Of a DNA stretch of 64,000 nucleotides, positions 56,647-64,000 are shown one piece after another. Origin of the DNA: Neobacillus driksii. Lineage in GTDB: Bacteria; Bacillota; Bacilli; Bacillales; Cytobacillaceae. How positions within the stretch are numbered: position 1 is the first letter of the stretch; each line of letters begins with the position of its first letter. Made by a program: the position numbers and the translations under genes. The DNA is taken from the NCBI RefSeq assembly GCF_013409995.1, contig NZ_JACCBX010000003.1, positions 434,001-498,000 of the forward strand, written 5' to 3'. The notes beneath the pieces are model-generated. The model was not told the origin of the DNA. It worked only from the letters and a program-made list of their open reading frames with translations, and did no database searches.

Positions 56647-58009
56647 AAATTGCAGCTTCTTCTTTTGTAAATATTTCTGCTTTTATATCTTCTTCAACAA
56701 TTCGGACAAACTGTCCATCGTTGTATGGATAACCAGCTTTTGTAATTTTCACTTTAACAAGTTTACCAATCATTTCTTCCGTTGCAGGGAACAAAACTTT
56801 TAAATAATTATCTGTATATCCTACATACATACCGTCTCTGAATTCTTCTTCTGGGATTACTTCTAATACGTCATCTTCAAATTGAGAAGCATATTCCTTT
56901 GCTAACTGATCAGATAGAGTTATTAAGCGATGCACACGCTCATTTTTAATTTCTTCATCGACCTGATCTTCCATACGGGCAGCAGGTGTTCCTGTACGCT
57001 TAGAATAAGGGAAAACATGCAGTTCTGAGAATTTATGATCTTTGATAAAATTATAAGTCTCCATAAATTCTTCTTCCGTTTCACCTGGAAAACCGACAAT
57101 AACATCTGATGTAACCGCAAGTCCTGGAAGCACTTCTTTTAGACGGTCTAACCTTTCACCAAAGAATTCCATTGTATACTTACGACGCATTCTTTTTAGT
57201 ACGGTGTTAGAACCAGACTGTAATGGGATATGCAAATGGCGAACAATAATATTAGAGTGTTTAATCACTTCAATTACCTCATCGGTAATTTGGCTTGCTT
57301 CAATAGAAGAAATTCGAAGTCTTGCAAGACCTTTAACTTGCGCTTCTAAATCACGGAGCAGCAAAGCTAAATTGTAATTCTTCATATCTTCACCATAGCC
57401 GCCTGTGTGAATCCCGGTTAAAACGATTTCTTTATAACCTGCATCCACAAGCTGCTGTGCTTGGCGGATAACTTCCTTAGGATCACGTGATCTCATTAAC
57501 CCACGTGCCCAAGGGATAATACAGAAAGTACAGAAGTTGTTACAACCCTCTTGGATTTTCAATGAAGCACGTGTCCGATCTGTAAACGCAGGAACATCTA
57601 GCTCTTCGTAAACACGATTTTTCATAATATTGCCTACGCCATTTATTGGCTGACGTTCTGTTTTATACTGTTCAATGTAATCAAGCATTTTGACACGATC
57701 CTGGGTTCCAACTACAATATCAACACCCGGTATCGCCATAATCTCAGCTGGTGAGGTTTGAGCATAACAGCCTGTAACACAAATTACGGCATCAGGATTT
57801 TTCCGGACAGCCCGACGAATCACTTGCCGGCTTTTTTTATCGCCAGTATTTGTTACCGTACAAGTATTAATAATATAGACATCGGAAATTGATTCGAAAT
57901 CAACTCGATCATAGCCTTCTTGCTTGAACAATTGCCAGATTGCTTCAGTCTCATAATGATTCACCTTACATCCTAGTGTATGAAAAGCGACTGTTGGCAT
58001 TTTATTCAT
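56645..58009 (-). CDS. mtaB: tRNA (N6-threonylcarbamoyladenosine(37)-C2)-methylthiotransferase MtaB
   Basis: A 454-residue radical-SAM methylthiotransferase that converts t6A37 to ms2t6A37 in ANN-decoding tRNAs. The UPF0004 N-terminal domain has LGCKVNHYE, NTCTVTN and VTGCYAQ cysteines for one [4Fe-4S] cluster; the radical-SAM motif is CNNFCTFCIIP; a C-terminal TRAM domain (about 380-445) binds tRNA. It overlaps rsmE by 4 nt in the conserved prmA-rsmE-mtaB order. Confidence 0.96.
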   Translation of the reverse strand: MNKMPTVAFHTLGCKVNHYETEAIWQLFKQEGYDRVDFESISDVYIINTCTVTNTGDKKSRQVIRRAVRKNPDAVICVTGCYAQTSPAEIMAIPGVDIVVGTQDRVKMLDYIEQYKTERQPINGVGNIMKNRVYEELDVPAFTDRTRASLKIQEGCNNFCTFCIIPWARGLMRSRDPKEVIRQAQQLVDAGYKEIVLTGIHTGGYGEDMKNYNLALLLRDLEAQVKGLARLRISSIEASQITDEVIEVIKHSNIIVRHLHIPLQSGSNTVLKRMRRKYTMEFFGERLDRLKEVLPGLAVTSDVIVGFPGETEEEFMETYNFIKDHKFSELHVFPYSKRTGTPAARMEDQVDEEIKNERVHRLITLSDQLAKEYASQFEDDVLEVIPEEEFRDGMYVGYTDNYLKVLFPATEEMIGKLVKVKITKAGYPYNDGQFVRIVEEDIKAEIFTKEEAAI

Positions 58010-58767
58010 CTCCTCATTAATTCAAAATGGTAGGAAATCGCCGCTAGAGCATATAAGGGCGCAGTTTCCGTTCTTAAAATACGCGGACCTAAGCCGCACA
58101 GGGCAAAATCATTTTCCTGTAGTACGTGGACCTCTTCGTCTGCAAGCCCACCCTCAGGACCAAAAACTATAAGCAGTGATTCCCCAGGTTTCATTTTTTG
58201 TAATGTTGCTGAAAAAACAGAAGTTTCACCGCTCCTGCTTTCCTCCTCGAAAGCAACTAATTTATAATGAAAATTTTTGCTTCTATCTATCAACGCTTTA
58301 AAATCCATCGGACTTATAATTTCAGGTACAATTCCACGATGGGATTGTTCCGCAGCTTCTTTGGCTATTTTTTGCCATCTCTCTACTTTTTTACCGGCCT
58401 TTTTATCATCCCATTTTACGACAGAACGACGAGCTGCAAAAGGAATAAACTGGCGGGCACCAAGTTCAGTACCTTTTTGAATAATCCATTCAAGCTTGTC
58501 CCCTTTTGGAAGTCCGCTTGCAATCGAAATTAAAATAGGAAGCTCCGACTTCTCATCTTTCCATTGTACAACGTCTGCAACGACTTGTTCATCGGTAATT
58601 TTTGCAATTTCGCAAACTGCTGCTTGGCCTTCAGGATCAACACAGATGATTTTGTCCCCTATTTCCATGCGCATTACCTTAATAATGTGATGACGGTCAT
58701 CACCATCAATCATAAAACGATTATCAATTGCTCGTTGTTTAACAAAGTACCGTTGCACACGATGCAC
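58006..58767 (-). CDS. rsmE: 16S rRNA (uracil(1498)-N3)-methyltransferase RsmE
   Basis: A 253-residue SPOUT methyltransferase. The N-terminal PUA-like domain (RYFVKQRAIDNRFMIDGDDRHHIIKVMRMEIGD) and the trefoil-knot motifs VFGPEGGLADEEV and LGPRILRTETAPLYALA are diagnostic. It methylates U1498 in the decoding region of 16S rRNA. It is the second gene of the prmA-rsmE-mtaB group; the prmA terminator lies upstream. Confidence 0.96.
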   Translation of the reverse strand: MHRVQRYFVKQRAIDNRFMIDGDDRHHIIKVMRMEIGDKIICVDPEGQAAVCEIAKITDEQVVADVVQWKDEKSELPILISIASGLPKGDKLEWIIQKGTELGARQFIPFAARRSVVKWDDKKAGKKVERWQKIAKEAAEQSHRGIVPEIISPMDFKALIDRSKNFHYKLVAFEEESRSGETSVFSATLQKMKPGESLLIVFGPEGGLADEEVHVLQENDFALCGLGPRILRTETAPLYALAAISYHFELMRR

Positions 58768-58828
58768 CCCTCTAAAACATTTTACTCTTTATTTTACTGC
58801 AATGAATGTAACATTTAAAGCAGAGAAA

Positions 58829-58855
58829 TAGAAAAAAGGGGTTTTATCCCCTTTC
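58829..58855 (-). terminator. Intrinsic terminator after prmA
   Basis: On the minus strand AAAGGGG (58854-58848) and CCCCTTT (58841-58835) pair around ATAAAA, followed by TTTC. It would separate prmA from rsmE or attenuate expression. Confidence 0.75.
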
Positions 58856-58862
58856 AACAGCA

Positions 58863-59804
58863 TTATACCCTTTTAGCAATAATCGCAACCCAATCTTCCA
58901 TTAAGATGGTTTCGGTAATTTCAAATCCAGACTGAATGAGTCCTTCTTTTACTTGATCTTTCTTCTGCTGAATAATTCCTGAGGCAATAAAAGTTCCTCC
59001 AGGTTTCACAACATGCGCTACATCATCCGTAAAACGTAAAATAACTTCAGCTAAAATATTGGCCACAACCACATCAGCTGAATTTTCTTCGACGCCATCT
59101 AAAAGGTTATTTTGCGAAGTGGCTACTTTTTCACTCACTTTATTAAGCTTTATGTTTAGTCGCGCTGATGTTACCGCAACTTCATCTAAATCATAGGCAC
59201 GAACATCTTCTGCACCGAGCATAGCTGCAGCGATACTTAGAACACCTGATCCAGTTCCAACATCAATTACCCTGTCACCAGGCCGGACTGTTCTTTCTAA
59301 AGCTTGAATACACATAACCGTTGTTGGATGTGTTCCTGTTCCGAATGCCATCCCAGGATCCAATTCAATGATTAATTCATCACTGCTGACTGGTGTGTAG
59401 ATCTCCCATGTAGGAACAATCGTAAACTTCTCTGAAATTTTAACAGGGTGATAATATTTCTTCCATGCCGTTGCCCATTCTTCCTCGTTCACTTCACTAA
59501 TAGTAACTTTATTTATTCCAATATCAATATTGTGAATAATAAGGTTATTGATTGATTCTTTTATTGCGTCTACCGTTTCACCTAAGAAGCTATTAACAGG
59601 CAGATAGGCTTTAACGATGACTCCTTCTTCAGGGTAATCATCAGGATTGAGTTGGTAGATTTCCCCGAACTGATCTTGCCTCTCCTTTGTTAGTTCAAAA
59701 GGATCTTCAATAACTACACCGCTAGCACCGGCCTCATGTAAAATATGCGATATTGGTTCAATCGCTTCGTTTGTAGTGTGAATACTAAGTTCAGACCACT
59801 TCAT
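58863..59804 (-). CDS. prmA: Ribosomal protein L11 methyltransferase PrmA
   Basis: A 313-residue class I SAM methyltransferase that trimethylates L11. N-terminal substrate-recognition domain about 1-100, a linker, then the SAM domain: [33 protein letters not shown] and the catalytic-region motif [21 protein letters not shown], the typical PrmA block, is present. It is 17 bp downstream of dnaJ and therefore likely in the heat-shock transcript. Confidence 0.96.
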   Translation of the reverse strand: MKWSELSIHTTNEAIEPISHILHEAGASGVVIEDPFELTKERQDQFGEIYQLNPDDYPEEGVIVKAYLPVNSFLGETVDAIKESINNLIIHNIDIGINKVTISEVNEEEWATAWKKYYHPVKISEKFTIVPTWEIYTPVSSDELIIELDPGMAFGTGTHPTTVMCIQALERTVRPGDRVIDVGTGSGVLSIAAAMLGAEDVRAYDLDEVAVTSARLNIKLNKVSEKVATSQNNLLDGVEENSADVVVANILAEVILRFTDDVAHVVKPGGTFIASGIIQQKKDQVKEGLIQSGFEITETILMEDWVAIIAKRV

Positions 59805-59821
59805 TCTACCAACTCCAATCC

Positions 59822-60949
59822 TTACTCGCCTTTAAAGGCTCGTTTTACTTTTGAGAAGAAACCTTCTTCATGTTCACCAATTGGTGAATTTCCACTAAGT
59901 TCAGCAAATTCACGAAGAAGTTGCTTTTGTTTATCGGTTAACTTAGTTGGAGTAATAATTCGGACAATTATGTGCTGATCCCCGGTTCCATATCCACGTA
60001 CATTCGGAATTCCTTTACCTTTAAGTCGGAATTTTGTTCCTGTCTGCGTACCAGATGGGACCTTTACTTTTACTTTGCCATGCAGGGTTGGGACTTCGAT
60101 CTCATCTCCAAGCGATGCTTGGACAAAGGTGATAGGCATTTCGCAATAAACATCATCGCCATCTCTTTCAAAAAACTCATGTTCTCTAACGTGGAAAACA
60201 ATATATAAATCTCCAGAAGGTCCTCCGTTAATTCCGCCTTCACCCTGACCGGAAATCCTTAACTGCTGACCATCATCAATACCTGCAGGGATTTTGACAT
60301 GAATCTTTTTCCGCTTTTTCACTTTACCAGATCCGCCACAGGTTGAACATTTATGTTTAATCTCTTTACCTGTGCCGTTACAATGATGACAAGTACGGCG
60401 ATTAACCACTCTGCCAAATGGTGTATTTTGCTCAACATTTAACTGTCCTGTTCCATGACAGTGTTGACAGGTTTCTGGGTTTGTTCCCTTTTTAGCACCA
60501 GAACCGTTACATGTACCACATGTTTCTTCGCGTGGGATTTCAATATCTGTTTCTTTTCCGAAAGCTGCTTCTTCAAAAGAAATGGTCATTGTATATTGAA
60601 GGTCTGCACCTTGTCTTGGGGCATTTGGATCACGTCGGCGCGAACCACCCCCGCCAAAAAAGGTATTAAAAATATCTTCAAAACCACCGAAACCACCGCC
60701 AAAGTCAGCGCCGCCACCGAAGCCTTGGTTTGGATCAGTATGACCAAATTGATCATAATGTGCCTTTTTTTGATCATCGCTTAAAACCTCATAAGCTTCA
60801 GCGATTTCTTTAAATTTATCTGCAGCATCAGCCTCTTTGTTAATATCTGGATGATATTGTTTAGAGAGCTTTCGATATGCTTTTTTTATCTCATCCTTAG
60901 AAGCGCTCTTACTAACTCCAAGCACTTCATAGTAATCTCGTTTACTCAT
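59822..60949 (-). CDS. dnaJ: Chaperone DnaJ
   Basis: A 375-residue class I J-protein. The ATG at 60949 ([11 protein letters not shown]) follows GGGAGTGG; a longer reading is unsupported. Domains: J domain (about 3-70, with HPD at YHPDI), a Gly/Phe-rich linker ([19 protein letters not shown]), the zinc-binding domain with four CxxCxGxG repeats ([32 protein letters not shown]), and the C-terminal substrate-binding domain. It stimulates DnaK ATPase. Confidence 0.97.
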   Translation of the reverse strand: MSKRDYYEVLGVSKSASKDEIKKAYRKLSKQYHPDINKEADAADKFKEIAEAYEVLSDDQKKAHYDQFGHTDPNQGFGGGADFGGGFGGFEDIFNTFFGGGGSRRRDPNAPRQGADLQYTMTISFEEAAFGKETDIEIPREETCGTCNGSGAKKGTNPETCQHCHGTGQLNVEQNTPFGRVVNRRTCHHCNGTGKEIKHKCSTCGGSGKVKKRKKIHVKIPAGIDDGQQLRISGQGEGGINGGPSGDLYIVFHVREHEFFERDGDDVYCEMPITFVQASLGDEIEVPTLHGKVKVKVPSGTQTGTKFRLKGKGIPNVRGYGTGDQHIIVRIITPTKLTDKQKQLLREFAELSGNSPIGEHEEGFFSKVKRAFKGE

Positions 60950-61014
60950 GATTACCACTCCCGAATCTGTCACATAAAGATTATTCTAACACAATAAAAA
61001 CACAAATTACAAAG

Positions 61015-61048
61015 AAAAAGTCAAAGCCGATGCTGACTTTGACTTTTC
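61015..61048 (-). terminator. Intrinsic terminator between dnaK and dnaJ
   Basis: AAAAGTCAAAG (61016-61026) and CTTTGACTTTT (61037-61047) pair; T-rich sequence follows on the minus strand. Partial termination here would give more DnaK than DnaJ. Confidence 0.8.
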
Positions 61049-61070
61049 CATAGGTTCGCTAATCGAAAAT

Positions 61071-62936
<1,866 letters not shown>

Positions 62937-63527
62937 TTATTGATTTACCTTAACCATTGATGGGCGGATTACTCGATCCTTTAACATGTACCCTTTTTGG
63001 AATTCAGCGCTTACGATATTAGAGCCAAAATTCTCATCTTCTCCTTGCATTACTGCTTGGTGGAAATTTGGATCAAACTCTTTTCCAACTGCTTCAATTG
63101 GTTCAACACCTTCTTTTTTCAAGGCGTCGACTAAACTACGATAAACCATTTCCATTCCTTGTAGCAAGGAGCGTGTTTGATCATTATCAGCTTCTATTTG
63201 AAGTGCTCTTTCGAAATTGTCCAAAGTCGGAAGCAATTCAGTCACTAACTTTTGTGCTTTATATTTTTCACCCGCTTCAATATCTAATCGAGTGCGACGG
63301 CGAAAGTTATCAAAATCTGCTTGAAGACGCAGGTAACGATTATCAGCTTCTTCTAATTTACTTGTGAGGTTTTGAATTTCAGCAGCATAGTCTATATTTG
63401 TTGAATCATCTTTGGAATCCTCTGCTTCAGCAAAAACTGTTTCAACTTCTTCATTGGTAAGTTCAACTGTTTCAGATTCAACTTCCTCATTAAGCGTGTT
63501 GTTCTTTTCTTCTGTCAACTTACTCAC
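62937..63527 (-). CDS. grpE: Nucleotide exchange factor GrpE
   Basis: A 196-residue GrpE. An acidic N-terminal tail ([24 protein letters not shown]) leads to a long coiled-coil ([17 protein letters not shown]) and a C-terminal beta-domain ([14 protein letters not shown]...[16 protein letters not shown]). It releases ADP from DnaK. GGAGGTGAG precedes the ATG. It is the second gene of the hrcA-grpE-dnaK-dnaJ operon. Confidence 0.96.
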   Translation of the reverse strand: MSKLTEEKNNTLNEEVESETVELTNEEVETVFAEAEDSKDDSTNIDYAAEIQNLTSKLEEADNRYLRLQADFDNFRRRTRLDIEAGEKYKAQKLVTELLPTLDNFERALQIEADNDQTRSLLQGMEMVYRSLVDALKKEGVEPIEAVGKEFDPNFHQAVMQGEDENFGSNIVSAEFQKGYMLKDRVIRPSMVKVNQ

Positions 63528-63650
63528 CTCCTTAAAGGATTGTTAAACATTTATGGTAGTTGTTAATTTCATGATAAGGCGGGGGTGAAAAAAGAGCTTT
63601 TCACTTAATTGAAAAACGCAGTATTTCACCCTTACTCAATATTTCCACTG

Positions 63651-64000
63651 CTAATATTTTTGATACAGTTTCGTTAACACTGAAGTTAAATCGTTACTTA
63701 AAAACTGCAGCAAGCTTATTACACGTGAGTACTCCATTCTAGTGGGTCCAAGGATTGCAATGGTACCTAAACTTTCAGCTCCAACGGAATAGGTTGCAGT
63801 AATAAGGCTGCAATTTTCCATTGCACTGTTGTTGTTTTCTCTGCCGATTTTTACATTAATACCAGCAGAGTCATTTTTAATTAAAGGATAAATCCACTCT
63901 TCGTGATCAATCATTTGTAATAAATCACGAATTTTACTGATATCATGAAACTCTGGCTGACTTAACATATTTGTTTTTCCGCCAAAGAAGAGCTTTTCAT
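63651..64000 (-). CDS. hrcA: Heat-inducible transcription repressor HrcA, C-terminal part (partial)
   Basis: About 116 C-terminal residues are visible; the reading frame stays open to the window edge ([17 protein letters not shown]..., then [20 protein letters not shown]). This is the conserved HrcA C-terminus. The full protein of about 345 residues has an N-terminal winged helix that binds CIRCE operators; that part, and the CIRCE upstream of hrcA, lie outside this window. It heads the hrcA-grpE-dnaK-dnaJ operon. Confidence 0.95.
   Translation of the reverse strand, partial: EKLFFGGKTNMLSQPEFHDISKIRDLLQMIDHEEWIYPLIKNDSAGINVKIGRENNNSAMENCSLITATYSVGAESLGTIAILGPTRMEYSRVISLLQFLSNDLTSVLTKLYQKY

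Overview
The window looks like a chromosomal core segment of a low-GC, endospore-forming Bacillaceae. Gene content and order match the hrcA-dnaK to comG neighbourhood of Bacillus subtilis, read in reverse. Sporulation genes (yqfC, yqfD), sigma-A, ispG/ispH, HrcA and AGGAGG-type ribosome binding sites all agree. The species cannot be fixed from sequence alone. A free-standing dimeric GlyRS, a phoU gene in the pst cluster and the absence of glcK next to yqgQ set it apart from B. subtilis. Nearly all genes are on the minus strand; the few plus-strand genes are single-gene islands.

Layout. 1-9.9 kb: end of a MidA-like methyltransferase gene, then yqgX, yqgW-like, yqgU and yqgT (murein peptidase), yqgQ, an unrecognised membrane-anchored protein, the rhomboid protease gluP, yqgO-like, ldh with a near-perfect Rex operator, a DUF92 membrane protein, 5-FTHF cyclo-ligase and rpmG. 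10-19 kb: a glycosyltransferase plus DUF4912 pair, phoU-pstB-pstA-pstC-pstS behind a strong PhoP-box array, and pbpA. 19-28.5 kb: an MFS transporter, sodA, an Fnr-type regulator, two small membrane proteins, yqfZ, ispG, yqfX, yqfW, and the zinc module znuC-znuB-zur with a Zur-box promoter. 28.7-41.5 kb: yqfT, nfo, cshB, yqfQ, ispH, yqfO, trmK, cccA, rpoD, dnaG, a decayed yqxD, ppsR and ccpN. 41.6-54.7 kb: glyS with a T-box leader, recO, yqzL, era, cdd, dgkA, ybeY, pgpH, phoH, yqfD, yqfC, a yqfB-position gene, floA, nfeD, yqeY and rpsU. 54.9-64 kb: a Na/Pi cotransporter-like gene, deoC, mtaB, rsmE, prmA, dnaJ, dnaK, grpE and the 3' part of hrcA.

The genes are mostly housekeeping: phosphate and zinc uptake, heat shock, translation and ribosome maturation, isoprenoid synthesis, the replication/transcription (dnaG-rpoD) unit and cell-envelope functions. 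Almost every unit is closed by an intrinsic terminator, and in several cases the stop codon lies inside the terminator stem.

I found no defence system, prophage, integrase, transposase, CRISPR array, tRNA or rRNA, and no gene cluster that I would call a new system. The interesting material is between the genes: two copies of a GC-rich nested-inverted-repeat element (one lying between the glyS T-box and glyS), a six-unit 20-bp tandem repeat upstream of ispH, short GCGCCTAG-type palindromic repeats, a yqxD pseudogene, a terminator hairpin that contains the yqfC ribosome binding site, and several operators (PhoP, Rex, Zur, cre-like).
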